Below the pieces are notes generated by a model, which was not told where the DNA came from, did no database searches, and worked only from the letters and a program-made list of their open reading frames with translations. Below are positions 36,101 to 51,000 of a stretch of DNA of 64,000 bases, in pieces. The DNA is from Dermatemys mawii (taxonomy: Eukaryota > Chordata > Testudines > Dermatemydidae): positions 12,257,830 to 12,321,829 of the forward strand of contig ML677386.1 of assembly GCA_007922305.1 (NCBI GenBank), written 5' to 3'. The position numbers and the translations under genes were made by a program. The number at the start of each line of letters is the position of its first letter. The first letter of the stretch is position 1.

Positions 36101-39050
36101 GAAAAATAGCCAATTAAATATGGTTAGATACAAAAGTAATATCTGGTGAAGTTGTGGTGATTCTGAAATGTGTGAAAATCTATATAAAACTGAATCATAC
36201 ACTGAGATGTTAACCATGTTGGAAAAAATCATGTTACCATAGTTAGGATGGCTGGATTAAGATTATCCAACCTGACAGGAAGAGTCATTCACCTGTTCTG
36301 GTTGTTTCTAAAGGTTTTATGATTACTGCAGTAACACCATTTTAATATGAAAGTACAATGCCACAAAGAGACCAGATGAAGCCAACAGGTGTCAGCGTGT
36401 GGTGACATTCTGATTGTGGTGTTCTGCTTTTTGTATTGGAACGATGACATTTCTTTTATATTACTTTTAATTTTGTTTCTGGAGTCCAGAAAATAAATGT
36501 CTTAATCATGGATCCAACTCCCACTTCCTCAAATATTAATTCTAGACAAGTACAGTCATGCTTCCAAAACAATACCAAACCCACTCCAGCTACTCACTTG
36601 CAATATGGACCCACTTTGTTCCTGGGAAACAATAGCCGCAACAACAGAAAGCTTGTGGCCTATCACAGGATATATTGCGTATGCTTTTCTCAGCGATGCT
36701 GTCAAAGCTTGGTTTCACTTGTTAACTCAATTTTGGTAGGCTTTTGCCTGTTTTCCAGATGTAAGATCCTTTTATCCAGTCCAGAAATAGTGTAGTCTCT
36801 GTAACTGTAATGACTAGGAAGCTATCCACCTGCAATATTTTGATATAAAATTTGTCTGCTAGTTTTTGTGAATAAAGTTTATGTGGAAGCAGGATTAGTG
36901 CAGTTCCACAGCAACAGTAATCTGATGTTAATAAAGCTTTCTCCTATGTAGTGGAATACTAGATTTTTGTAGAGGCTGCTCGGCTGGCTCAGTCATCTTT
37001 CTAACAATGATGTGGTCACACCACGTGTAGTAAAAAAGATAGTTGGCTTATATTTTTCTATAAAATAATACTATAGTGCAGTGGTCACCAACCGGTAGAT
37101 TGCAATCAACTGGTCGATCCCGGAGCCTCTGACAATCAAATGTGATCTCTGGCCGCTAAAAGTCCGGTGGCACAGTGGGGCTAAGGCAGGCTCTCTGCCT
37201 GCCTGTCCGCACGTCGCTCCCAGAAGTGACCAGGCATGTCCCTGTGGTCCCTGGGGAGGGGCGGGGAGGGGAGTCTGATGGAGTCTCAGCCTGCTGCCCC
37301 TGCCTGCAAGCACCACCCCTGCAGCTCCCATTCGCTGGGAATGTGGAATTGCAGCCAATGGGAGCTGCGGAGGCAGTGCCCACAGGTAGGGTCAGCACGC
37401 AGAGCCATGTGCCTCCCCAGGAGCCACAGGGATATGCTGGCCACTTCTGGGAGAGGAGAGCGGCCAGGCAGGCAGGGAACTTGCCTTAGCCCGCTACAAC
37501 ACTGCCCGGCAGCTGCCCAAGGTAAGTGCCACCCAGCGGAAACCAGCACCCCTGCCCCAGCCCAGACCCCCCTCCCAGAGCCAGCACCCTGTACCCCCTC
37601 CTGCATTCCAACACTCTGCCCCTTCCCAGAGCCCCTCCTTCACCCAAACTCTCTCCTACAGCCCACACCCAGCACCCCCTTCTGCACCCCAACCTCCTGC
37701 ACCAGGCTCAGCCCCTCAGCCCCAGCCCAGAGCCTGCAGTCCTTAACCCCAACCCCCTTCCCCAGCCTGGTGAAAGTGAGTGAGGATTGGGAAGAGCAAG
37801 CAAGCAATGGATGACGGGCGGGGGGTGAGGGTAGAGTGAGCAGGGTGGGGCCTCAGGGAAGGGGTGGGGAGAGATCCTAGGTTGCATTTAAATTCAAAGT
37901 GTGATCTTGTGCATAAAAAAGTTGGAGACCACTACTATAGTGTAATAGATTGCATGACAGCTAGAAGTTTGGGGCATTTTCTTTCATCTGTATCACAACT
38001 TTCACATTCTGCCTAAACTAATACCATCCTTCATGCTACAGTATTTAAGGACTTTTACCTTACCTGTGCAAAACTTTAAAGGTTAAAGAGGCTAGGACTT
38101 TTTAGCTTGGAAAAGAGGAGACTAAGGGGGGATATGATAGAGGTATATAAAATTGAGTGGTGTGGAGGAAGTGAATAAGGAAAAGTTATTTACTTGTTTC
38201 CATAATAGAAGAACTAGGGGCCACGCATTGAAATTAGTGGGCAGCAGGTTTAAAACAAATAAAAGGAAGTTCTCCTTCACACAGCGCACAGTGGAACTCC
38301 TTGCCTGAGGAGGCTGCGAAGGCTAGGACTATAACAGGGTTTAAAAGAGAACTGAATAAATTCATGGAGGTTAAGTCCATTAATGGCTATTAGCCAGGCT
38401 GGGTAAGGAATGATGTCCCTAGCCTCTGTTTGTCAGCGGGGAGTGCTGGATGGCAGGAGTTAGATCACTTGATCCTCACCTGTTAGGATGAGGATCAAGT
38501 GATCACTCCGGGGCACCTGGCATTGGCCACTGTCGGTAGACAGGATACTGGGCTAGATGGACTGTTGGTCTGACCCAGTACGGCCTTACTTATATTCTTA
38601 TGTTATGTTCTAACTTCCCTTGATTTCAATGGGAAATGTGTTTAAAGGTTTGTCTAGACACGTAAATTAATCTGGAATAAAGTTGGGTGAAAATTTAAAA
38701 TGGATTAAATATTCCTGATTCACTCTGTGAAGATACCCTTATTGTAGGACATGTGCGTTATTCAGAATTAGTTTAACCCAGAAAGTGGAATTAGGGATTA
38801 AAGCATCTAACATGCAGTTAATTAGTAATAGCTATTCTGGAATAACACCACATATAGACAAGCCCTTAGATGTGCAAAATTAGACTCAAATAAGTGATTC
38901 AGAAGTTGGATCAGTTGGGCCAAGTCCTGCATACCCATACACTTGTGAGTAGTCTCACTAAAGTTACTTGCATGAGTGAGAGGTGAACAGGATTTGGCCC
39001 ATGGAATCCTTTTGGCCCTTTTTAATATCACTTTTTCCCTGATGTCAGTC

Positions 39051-39084
<34 letters not shown>

Positions 39085-42000
39085 CAGTTCTTCACTCTCA
39101 TTTTAATTTTTTAAAATGCTTCCAGCATCTCATACATGTGCTTTCCAAAGAGGAGTTAATCTAAATATTCATCTCTTCATTTGTACATAACTGTTAGTTG
39201 TATTATTTTCCAAACTATTTCTTTATCTGTATGATTAATATGTAAAGATTTTAATAAAAGTATTCTTAAAAATAGATTGAAAAATAACAAAATGAAGTTG
39301 CATGTTAGGAGGATATAAGATTTACATTAATCTTTACATCTCAGGTAAAGTTGTCACTTCACTGGGGAACTAACAGTTTCCTCTCCAGACCACATAATGC
39401 ATATTACTGAATATTTTCTCCCTAAAAGGTTCTGAGTTCCCAAATAAAACTTTTTAAGATGGTCCCCATTTGACATTTTGACTGAAATCTTTATGGCTTC
39501 AATCCCTTGAGATGCCAGAAGTGTCCTTATTTTCCATGAAATTAACTGGAGTTGACAATACTCAGCACCTCGTAGAACTGATCTCTATAGGTGGGAAACA
39601 ATAAGGCTTGCATGTTGTTCCACAGGGAGCCTTCTCCTAGTTATAGATTTTTTTAAAAAATACCATTGACTTCACTGGCAACTGTCCAGGGCAGAGGGTT
39701 TTCTGGTATATTTGTATGTTGATCGTGAAAACCTCTGAGAGGGTCATGCCACAAACCAACTAGTTGGTTATATCTTATTTTGTAAAACAAAGGTAACTCA
39801 AATAAAAAGCTTCTAACACTGGGTCAAACTCTCCCCTTAGGTACACATTTAACATTTCAGTTGAGATGGCTACTGTAAATTGTGTTCATTTACACCTGTC
39901 AAAGCCCATTGACTCAGTAGGGTTACACAGTGAGATTGAGAGCAGAAATAGTTACATGCACACAAGTCTTACTGGATCTGAATATAATTTGGCCCATTTT
40001 AAATGGTGGTTTTTGTTGTACTATTCATTTGTACCTCAACCAGCTTCTGGTATTAAGTTTCTTAGCTTACTTCATGAATAGATTTAAGATTAGCAGCTGT
40101 GTTAATCTGTATCCATAAATAAGACAAGGAATACTTGTGGCACCTTAGAGACTAACCAGTTAATTTCAGCATAAGCTTTCATGGGCTATAGCCCACTTCT
40201 TTGGATGCATAGAATGGAACAGCAGTAAGATGTATTTATATACACAAAAGCAAACACAGTTGTACATTACCATACCAATTCTAAGAGGCTGTTTAATTTG
40301 GATGGGCCTGCTGAAAATGATTTTTACCTTATAAGGGTAGAGTATCTATTTTCTTAGTAGTTATAGAAAACTGAGAAACGTATGATCAGACACCTCTTTT
40401 TCTTGATGAAAGAAAATTCTCATTTGTCCTACTCAATCTTCTGTAGTCAAGGTTGTGTGTATTTTCAAATGTGTTGGGGAGCCCCCGCAAAGGACTGCTT
40501 GGTGAATCTGTTTTCCCAAATGCCTGCTTATTCATCAAGTCCAGTCTGGTAGATGGTAGTGGCCGGAGATCCAGGAGGGTCCATGAGTCTCCATCTCTGG
40601 AGAATGCTGGGAGGCAAAAGGTGGCAGGACAATTGGGGTTTAGTGTATCACAGGAAGAGGGCAGATCATGTACATCAGCAAGCGGTGATGCAATGACATG
40701 AATATTATTTGTGCAGGCATTTAGTAAAACAGTAACAAATATTCCTGAAGACTTATTTTGAACATTAATTTTTAGTGCAATGCAGGTTCTTTAAATACTA
40801 CTCACTGAGAATAATGTTGCCATTTGTTTTCCTAAAAAGTGGATAAACCTATAAAATATATAAATTATGTACACTATTAAATATGTAGACTATTTAACTA
40901 TCTCAGATATTATAAATGATTGCTACAATTTTCCTGAACCACGTTGTCATCACTGAGACTTCATTGTTGAGACACACAAAAAGGGGAAAATGCCTGGTCC
41001 TGTACAGACAAGGACAAGTCTAAAGGAAAGACAAAGGGAACTATATTCTTTGAAAATTCACTCCCTTGTCAACTTCTAAAGACATGCTCACAACAAAGCA
41101 CATTCTTAATATTTCTCTGTGCAGTCAACTGAGATTTTCCCATTTGTTCTGAGGTGCTTGAATAGCAGATTTAGAAATGGAGTTTACAGCTAACATCCAC
41201 TAAACTTGGTCATAAACTGCTTATGTTTGCCTTATGTCATTTGCAAGGTAATAACTTTCCCGCTCCATTTAACCTGATTTGTGCTAAAGCTCCAGGTACA
41301 ACTCAAAGGAGGAAATCTGTGTCATATTTAGCTATACAGATTTTTTTTTTTCACTGACATGCACAGCATTTTTTCATAGATACAGTTGGCAACATTTGTG
41401 TTTCTGAGAAAATAAGCGGAATACTATTTCATTTTTGTATGACAAAAACAGATTAAATAAAAATTAAATTTAAAATATACTACCAGTCATATCTTGCACT
41501 TGTGATGTGTTACATACTTCATATCAGAAAATAAGTGTAAAATATAAAAAGACAATAGAAAAATACAGAAGCTCTTTGACATTTAATTTTATGTAGTCAA
41601 TTACCATTGCATTAATCTTTTCTGAGAATTTTTTTTGCTTTATATGAACATAAGAATGGCTATATTGGGTCATACAAAAGGTCTATCTAGCCCAGTATCC
41701 TGTCTTCCAACAGTGGCCATTGCCAGGTGACCCAAAGGGAATGAACAGAACAGGTAATCATCAAGTGATCCATCCCCTGTTGCCCATTCATAGCTTCTGG
41801 CAAACAGAGGCTAGGGACACCATCACTATCCATCCTGGCTAATAGCCATTGACGGACCTATACTCCATGAACTTTTCTGAACCCTGTTATAGTCTTGACC
41901 TTCACAACATCCTCTGGCAAAGAGTTCCACAGGTTGACTGTGCATTGTGTGAAAAAACACTTCTTTTTGTTAGTTTTAAATCTGCTACCTATTAATTTTC

Positions 42001-45000
42001 TTTGGTGACCCATAGTTCTTGTGTTATGAAAAGGAGTAAATAGCACTTCCTTATTTACTTTCTCCACATCAGTCATGATTTTATAAACTTCTGTCATATC
42101 CTACCTTAGTGGTCTCTTTTCCATGCTGAAAAGTCCCAGTCTTATTAAGCACTCTTCATATGGCAGCCGTTTCTAATTTCAGTATATATTTTTTGAGATG
42201 GGATGACTACATCTTTATGCAGTATTCAAGAGGTAGGTGTACTATGGATTTATATACGGGCAATATGATATTTTCTGTCTTCTTATCTATCCCTTTCTTA
42301 ATGATTCCTAACATCCTGTTTGCTTTTTTGATTGCCGCTGCACATTGAGTGGATGTTTTCAGAGACATGACTCCAAGATCTCTTTCTTGTGTGGTAACAG
42401 CCAATTTAGACCCCATCATTTTTAATGTATAATTGGGATTATGTTTACCAGTGTGCATTACTTTGCATTTATCAATACTGAATTTCATCTGCCATTGTGT
42501 TGTCCAGTCACCTAGTTTTGAGAGATCCTTTTGTAGCTCTTCACAGTCTTGAGTAGTTTTGTATCATCTGCAAATTTTGCCACCTCACTGATTACTCCAA
42601 ACAGGAGTGTTAAAATGCTCTGTAGTAAGTCATGCTGAGAAGATGATTTGTATGTAGAACAATTAAATGCTAGTCTATAAATTGATCTCATGAATACAAA
42701 TTGACAGAAGCCACTGATTAGATATAATTGATACAGTTCACAGACAAAGCTAATTAATTAACACAAAACATCCATTTTGGTAACTGTTGAGACTACATAA
42801 ATTACATCTGAGAATGAGCTGCTGATAAGTTATTTAAAAGTATTTTTATGGGGGGACAGAAAACTGATTGGGACATTTTGTGTTTTACATTTTACCATCA
42901 TCATCATGATGCTCTTTATGCCTCTGATAAATTAGTTCACATTGTGTGATGTCTTCATTACAAAATTCTGTTTTCAAAAGTTTCTATCATTCATATTCCA
43001 GCAATCATGCTGTACTTACCCTTCATTTGAGCTCCCCTTTGTCATGATTATCTGAAAAAATAAGACTTCATTTGATTATAGCGAAATTAAAGGAGGGTGA
43101 AAAAGGGAAGATGGAGGGAAAATAGATTAGAGTTTGTACAACTTAAAATAGTTGCAAAGTTTAAAGCACTTTAATTCCAATCTATTGTTTTACAACATTT
43201 AGAAGAACAGCTTAGAAAAGCATCTACAGATCATGGGCAATAAATTGAACAAGAAGTTATTTTCAAAATAACTATTGATATGTGGGTTTAGGAATCTTTG
43301 TTAGACTGTAGGCTTCTTCCTTTTATGTCCACAATTGTTATTTAAGTGAAGTATGCAGGAGGTAACTCACAAGAATATATGAGACTTGCTTAATGTTTGC
43401 AAAGCACTTTAGGATCTTAGGATAAAAAGGGTGAGTTAATACCATATTCTCATTTTCTAGTCAAGGGAGATGCAAGAAAATATCAGGATTAGTTAAGCTG
43501 TCTGAATTCAGTGTGTTTAGTGTTTTCCCATGTTAGTTGGCAGGTCTTTAATATGTATAGTTTCTATGAAAACCAGAACTGTTTTTTTTGATGGACCAAC
43601 ATACCTTTGTGACCAAAATGGTATGTGTTTTATCTGCGCTCATGGAAAAAAAAAATCTCACCTGTTAATCGGCCTGTTTTATCTTTGTTTAGCAGTTTAA
43701 CAGTCTCCTTATGAAAGAAGGTCTTAACAAAATAATAGGCTGATCCAGATCTGCTGTGCTGCATCTTATTTAATGGTTTACCACATACAGGTGGATTGAA
43801 CTACAGGCAGCAGTAGTGGAGAGCAAGTGACTGTACTGAGAGAATCTTAACCAGTCCACCAGTGAGAATATTCACATAAAATAAAAATTTAAGATGAAGA
43901 TGCAGTTTTAGCTATTTTATATTTATTGGCAGATCTAAAGAGCTATGAGTTACGTGACAGGTAAAAAAAAAGCAGCAATATCTTGTTAATGTTGGGTAAG
44001 TGATTTATTATGTACTCAGCATAGCAGTATTTCAATTTACTTTTATTTAAAAAAATCAAAAAATAAAAAAATTAACTAGCTGCTTTTTTAAAGACACCAG
44101 TTCCAAAATTACTATATGAGATTTTCCTACCACTATTTCAGTGATTTGCATAATGCTTTATTAATGCTTTGAAGTATTTTTACGACATAGAGGGCACAGT
44201 AAAACCAATCTTGAATAACTGTCACTGAAAGTTGATTTCTTGTGCGGTATCAGCAGAAGTGAACTAAAGATTAAAACAAAGATGTGGTGTGTTCAGTTTG
44301 GCACTTTGAAGGTCTGATTACTGTGGAATTCAAATTAAATACATGCTATGATACCCATTTTTGCAGAGAGGCCTGTTATATTTTGCTATCAGAAATCACA
44401 TTTAAAGGCTTTTAAGAAAGATGTACTGAGTGAACATAGCTCATCTTGTGAAGATAGCAGTTTACAGGAAAGGCCCACCATCCAATTTTCCCTATAGACT
44501 GTGATAGTGTCTGGTACAAACAAGATAAAGGCACAGGACTTAAAGTTAAAGGAGTTCTGGATTCTATTACTAAGTCTACAACAAACTTCTTTTTGATACT
44601 GATCAAGTAGTAGGGACAAATAATTTCTTCTACCATTTTTCTTTTATTGAAAATACATGTTATTTCCCCCTCCCCATTTCCTGGCAATAGGTCTTCATAG
44701 TTTGATTAGATTAATGATTGGGATTCTTTTGTTTAGCACTGATAATTTTCTACATCATTTGTAGTACCTTACAGAGACACTTCAGTCCAGTAAAATAGTC
44801 TATTCAACAGTTTGAAGATCTCCTCCTAGCAATGGTCAGTGAAATCACAACAATACAATTTCTGTTCCCTCTTCAGCCATATAGCCAGATTGGCCAAGGT
44901 CAAGGAAATGTCAAGAAACTTAGATTTGCCTGTCATAGGCTATGGATGACCTTTTCTAAAAATGATAGATCATTAACCAGGTTGTCAACATCAAAAGTTG

Positions 45001-48000
45001 GTCTCTTGAGTGTGGGCCTCACAATACTACTTTGAATGCTATTGGAATCCTGCCCCCCTGTAGGAAACACTGACAGAATGGGAAATGCATAGAAATAATG
45101 CTAATAGGGAAACAACAAAACTCTTCAACAGAACTCTTCAAGATTCATTTTATTCCTTGTTTTCAGAGCTGTACTTATGGTGTTTCCTATTCAAGTCATA
45201 GAAGTTGAGGGCTGGAGGAGTTAGTCTAGTGCACACGCCTATGCAAGGATATCCTTCCTTACATCCTCGGATGTAGATATCTATTCATGATTGTGAGTTT
45301 CTTAGATACTGTGATGGGTGAGCGTATAATACCTAGATAGATATGAGCTTTAATCTCTGCACTGCTTTAAACATGTGAAGAAATGCCACAATATGTATAC
45401 TAAAACTTTTTTGGACTTAGGTAATTCTGAGTTATTTACATATCCAATAACATGTTACTACCTAATGAAATGGAGTTCTTCAGTCACTCTAGGTATAGAT
45501 AAATAGAAACCAAAGCTAAATTTCTGTGCATTATTTCCATGCGTTATTCTTATAACCTAGATTTTAGCTGGATTATTAATATTTGTATTTCTAGGTTTTT
45601 TATCAGTGGATGCAGTAGTTTTCCTATGTTATATTTGTTAGCGTTTTCTCAGTGAAATATGTGTTGATTTTTTTTTAAAAATCACCAATTGCAAATTCTA
45701 CATTGTTTGACAGTTACCAGTTGTCAAGTGGATACAAGCCTGCTCCCATGGATCTGAGCTTTGTCAAGCTGACCCCCTCTCAAGAAGCCATGGTGGATAA
45801 ACTAGCAGAGAATGCTCATAATGTGTGGGCAAGGGACCGTATCAGGCAGGGTTGGACATATGGTATCCAGCAGGTAAGAGCAAACTTGGACACTTGAAAG
45901 TTCAGCCACATATTGAGGTATTGTACAATTGAATTAGGGATAGGAGGTTAGAGGAACCCACTGACAGAATGTTAGCCTCTCAGTCAAGAGGGCAAACCAT
46001 TGGCATCTGGGTTTACATTGTTAATAAATATATTATAGCTAAGCTTGCCACAATAAATGATTTATTCTCTACAAGTAGAGTAATCTCAATGGTAGCCATA
46101 ATGAAATGTGTGGTGTTTCTTTGCATGCTCTGAACAGCTACCTTCGGGGAAGGGATGTGGCATTTCTTTGTGTGTTGTCTAAAACATACAGATTAAGTCT
46201 TGGGCTCCCCTCTGTCTGAAATGCTGTCCGCTGAGCCCTATGGGAAGTGTAGGCAGTGAGTTACAATAGGAAAATAATTTACATACCCTCATCCGGGGGA
46301 GACAGTTTTTCTCTTTGTCCACTGAACAGCTAAAGCCCCCAGGTAGCAACAGTGTAAACTTCTACTAATTACTCTGCAATATGCATCATCTCTGGTCTAG
46401 GAGGCCACCATTAATTCAGTCTCCATGGCCCAAACAAATTCTTGCTCCTTCATTGAGACTAGCAACCTGGGTTTCAAGTGCCATTTCTGGTGGGGAGTTT
46501 TTGCTATGGGTCCAGAGCGAGTAGAAATAAAGCATAGTGGATTGTTAGCACCAAAACTCAAGATCTCTAGCTGTTCTATACAAAGATAAATAAATATAAA
46601 AATCTCATAAATGTACGGTGTAATCTATTGGGGTAACTGTTACAGTGGTTGTCCTGAAAATGGTAATACTTTTCTATTGTGAACCACATCCACCAACCTT
46701 TTAGGGATTATTTGTTAATTCAAACTAGGGCAGGTATCCTCACTTTTGCCAAAGAATGTACAGTAGCATTTCACAGTGAAACTATAGAAAAATCCACCCT
46801 CTGGGGAAAAGTTCGAATTTTCATGGATTTGTGCTGGAGGAAAAAAAAGACATTTTGAATGGGAAAACAGCTTTTTTGCAGCACTCCAACAGTTTTCTGC
46901 CTGCAAAATCTGCATTTTGGTTTTGTCAAGAATTCAAGTTCTACAGGGAAGTTCGGTACATCTTGAATTTTGTTTGACCTGCAAGAACAAAACTAATTAT
47001 GTGTGCAGTGCTTCCATATCAATAAACAACCGGCTGTTTTTATAGTTTTATTTAAGTGAATCACTAAATTTCATTCATCACATCTGACAAATTGTTTATG
47101 TTGAAGAAATATGCCACATATCATTTCCTGCACCCTCAATTAGTGTATCTTGTTAGATCTCTTTCATTTTGGGGCTTTGCAAGTCATTGTATAAACTTAT
47201 GTTCCATATTTGGGCCTAAGCAGCTTGTGAACTAACAACAAATATATTTGTTTACATTTGGATATTTTTAATATGGGCTCTGATATCCTCTGTATAGACA
47301 TTCAGGGCCATATTCAGCATTGGTGAAATTCCATCATGTACTTCACATTCATAGATGCAGTGTTCAGTGCAGACATTTTAAAGTGCCTTTATGTTTCTGA
47401 TAGAGAGTTGGCCTAATGGACTATGGGAGAAATAGTTCCCTACATTGCCATAAAGGGGAAACGGACACATGTATTTTCTATCAACAATTACACATGTTGT
47501 TTTCATGAAGGCAGTGCATTCATTGCCTAGAATGAAGGAATGCTTCTTAATGCTCAACTGCAACATCTCTGGACTATTAGAGAATGCTATCAGTGATTTC
47601 CAGGTTGCATCCCATAATTTTGTCTTCTTCCAGAAGCCAAATGGTGGCCTTGAAATTGATAGAATTTAAAGTCAGTGAAAAATGGGGGTGTTCTTTTAGT
47701 TTGGTAGAATCATTGGTAGCTTTGCTATGCCTAAAATCAAATGTAGTAATGCGTATACAATGGCCAAGTTAATAACAAGAACACAATAACTCAAAAATGT
47801 GTGTTTATGTTTGCTAATTAACACAGTGATTTAAACTGTAATGTATTAGGAAAATAAGACTCACAATCTAAGGTAAATTAGCTGTAAAGATTGAGGTTCC
47901 TTAGGGTTTGAGAGCAATTTAGCTTACTTTGTATAGCTGAATTTCTGTAGAATGACTAATTTAGTCAACCTTATTAGAATGAATTTTGCAACCAAATTAT

Positions 48001-51000
48001 ATACTCTTCGAATTACTGATATACCTAATGATAAAGGAACTAAGTGAGGTCAGCTAAGAATGTCTTAAACGTTATCAGGTTGGGTTGGGGAGGAGAGGAA
48101 AGAAGCAGAGCAGGAATTGGTGGTAGCTACAGTTTCTCTGCATTATTCAGATTATTCATTTGTACAGGGTCTCTGTGTGTTTCTGTTTGTGTGCCTGTGT
48201 GTAGATATGGAAGGCTCCACTTTGTAAAGAATAGATGTGGTATGTCACTTATATCTCATAAATAGGACTGACTGGGGGATGATAATTTCATTTAACAGCA
48301 ACTTTTCAGGTTTCAAAACTGGTTTTTGTTCCAGATTGGAACAAAACCCAAACCTTCTCATTTAATTCTGTCATACACATAACATAGCTGCTAACTGATA
48401 TCTGTGCTAATATGTGCTTTTGCTTAGCTGCCACGCTGGGTTGTACCATGCTACATTTTGTCATCTCGTCATGTTACTGTGACATGTTACAGTACTGCAT
48501 AAGGTAATGTGATGGTATGCTATACAGTACTATACACAGTGAGATCAAATAATTTTGTGGAATAGTCTGCCAAGGGAACAAAAAGTCATTACTTGGAGAG
48601 ATTTGAAAGTTGATTGGACTCATCATTGGAAAAAATATTCTAGTGAACAACTGTGTTGGGAGATGGAGTAAATTATATAGTAGGTCTTTTCTATCTCTAA
48701 TTTCTAAAATTCTGTGATTCTAAAATAGCTACAGATTAAAGGGATACTGTCAAGTAGTTTACGTTCCAAATGTAACCCATTTTTACTATTATAATGTGGA
48801 GGGGAAAGGCCCTTCAGATTCTATGTATCGTCTCCTAACTTCACCACTGCTTGCAAGAAATTTTTTAACAAATGATAGCGACTGTTTATGCATGACTGTA
48901 CCCAGTATTTTTGTTGTGCTGCTGCAGAGCCAACCAGCCAGCCAGCAGAGGGAGCACAAGTTAACTAATAAATCCTGTTCCCAGAACTGTGCTGACATCA
49001 ATGCTGATCACAAACAAGTAAGTACTGTAAATAAATCAGAGCCACATTAGCTTGTGCTTCATAAATAAGGCAGGAGGCACAAATGAGTGTTTATGAAATG
49101 CAAAAGGACAAAGCAAGTAGGAAAAATAGAATTTTTTTATCTTATGGAAAGGTAGTGAATATCAATGCTAAGTGAAAAACGAAAGTGTGTGTGTGTATTA
49201 TATAAAATACACCCCCCCCCAAATATTAAAATACTTGACAGTGTCCCTTTAAGGAAGAACATGTTTGCTCTCATGTTTGATCATTTTCTCTGAACTGAGG
49301 GAGTTGTATGTGACCTGAATAGGTAAGGCAAACAGGAGAAAATATATCCCTGGTAAAGTAATTAGGACTGTACTATGGGTCATTTATCCCTATCTGTCTA
49401 TGGTGTTTCACCCAGGAGATGTCATAATTCATTGTCCCAAATGTCTTTAAGTACCTCACCATCTCTCTAACTTCAAACCATATTTGTGATCAAACTGATT
49501 AAAAATATGTTTTCAGCTTGGAAGGGTGCATTTATGTCTAAATCCTATTGAAAAAAATGGGGTTTACATTATTGCAAACTCTTGTGTCCCTAATCTTGCA
49601 ATATTTGGTGCTTTTCGTAACTTCCTAGACTCTGGAGTCATGTGAATATAGAAGGTCCTCAGTTTTTATTTAAAAAAAGAGTAGATTTCTTGCCCTCATT
49701 GCAGAGATTAGATGAAAACCTGTATCCTAGTGGTTCAAGGTCAGAGGGCAAAATAATTAAAAATACATTATTTTTAAAATCTCATGATATTTAAGCCAGT
49801 CTGATGGTATTTGGGGGACTGATTCATGATCATCGAACGTTTGGGGTTTGTAACATTGGGTTCTCTCTGCTGGAGTTGGAGGGTGGGAGACAGAGTCCAT
49901 CCTGCAAAGCCACTAGCTATGCTCGAAGGGTGTATCTAACCTGCAGTTAAACACTTAGGCTTGCAGGGCTTGGTCTCAGACTCAGGGGGCTGTTTAATTG
50001 CAGTGTAGATGTTTCAGCTCAGGCTGCAGCCCAAGCCCTGGAACCCTTCCCCCATCATAGGATCCTAGAGCTTAGAACTGAGCATTTGTACCACAATTAA
50101 AGAGCCCTCCATGCTGAGCCCTATGAGCCTGAGTCAGCTGGCAGGGGCTTTTAATTGCAGTGTAAACATACTCTAGGTCAACTGGTAACGGTCTCCACAG
50201 TTGTTGCTCTCTCCTCCATGCTCCACATAGTTTAACCATGTACTTATGGGTATCATTGCTGTGGCCTGACCCTTCTCCAGTCCACCATACCTCTAAGACC
50301 TCTCTCTGCACTAGCACGAAGAGCTGCTCATGACTTAGAGCTCTGTAGCATGCTTGCGGCTGCTGATCACTCCAGTGTTGTCTCTTTGTAGCTTGAATCC
50401 TTGACACCCTTGTGGAGCAGTACTACACTAGTTCTGCCCCCATTTTGGACCTCTGGGCCCACCAGTGGGGCAGGAGGAGTGTAAGCAAGCTATTTGCCTC
50501 TTTAAAGAGCAAGAGGCCTGGGGCTCACCAGCCCTATTCACTCAGTCCCACTTGTGCCGTAATTAGCTGCCTACCAGCCTGTGGGGGTGGGGTTATTTGG
50601 GGTCCGATGACAGCCTGAAACACCTGGGCTTCATGAGGGGACTGAGAAAACTCAGCTCAATTTGAAGAGGAACCATAGGGACTAGGATGTGGCAGCACTC
50701 CAGTGAAATAGTCTGGGAGTCAGTCCTCTGTGTCAGAGCCAGAGACACTCAAAGGTAACCTAGAAAGAAGTGGGAACTGACCCCAGAGGGTGGGCTGAAG
50801 GGGAGGTCAAGCAGGGCAGAACCACCTTTTGTTTCTTTGGGATTTTTATTTGGACTTTTGTTGCCTAAGTAGAGGATTAAACTCAGAGTGACCCTGCCAG
50901 AGGGCTTGAGCCATGGGAATCCCTGAGAGAAAAAAAACTCGGGTGAGGGAAACTGAGGAAGGGAATACCTGCAGTTCCCTGCAAGTCCACTGGGGGAGCT

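Larger units (their letters stand above)
33420..45713. other. RYR2 intron between window exons 8 and 9
   Basis: 12.3 kb. Contents: (TTTTA)n tract, a mariner-like element (33872-34563), a pair of related unnamed repeats (33600-33745 and 36370-36495), a hAT element (37079-37934), CR1 copies (38080-38610 and 41646-42600), a small MITE (38645-38865) and a Penelope fragment (40086-40215). The intervals 34564-36369, 39170-40080 and 42600-45180 look unique. Confidence 0.6.

Noticed and set aside
37236..37814. 192-codon open frame on the + strand
   Set aside because: It lies wholly within a hAT element, is driven by C-rich low complexity, and has open frames on both strands and in several registers.
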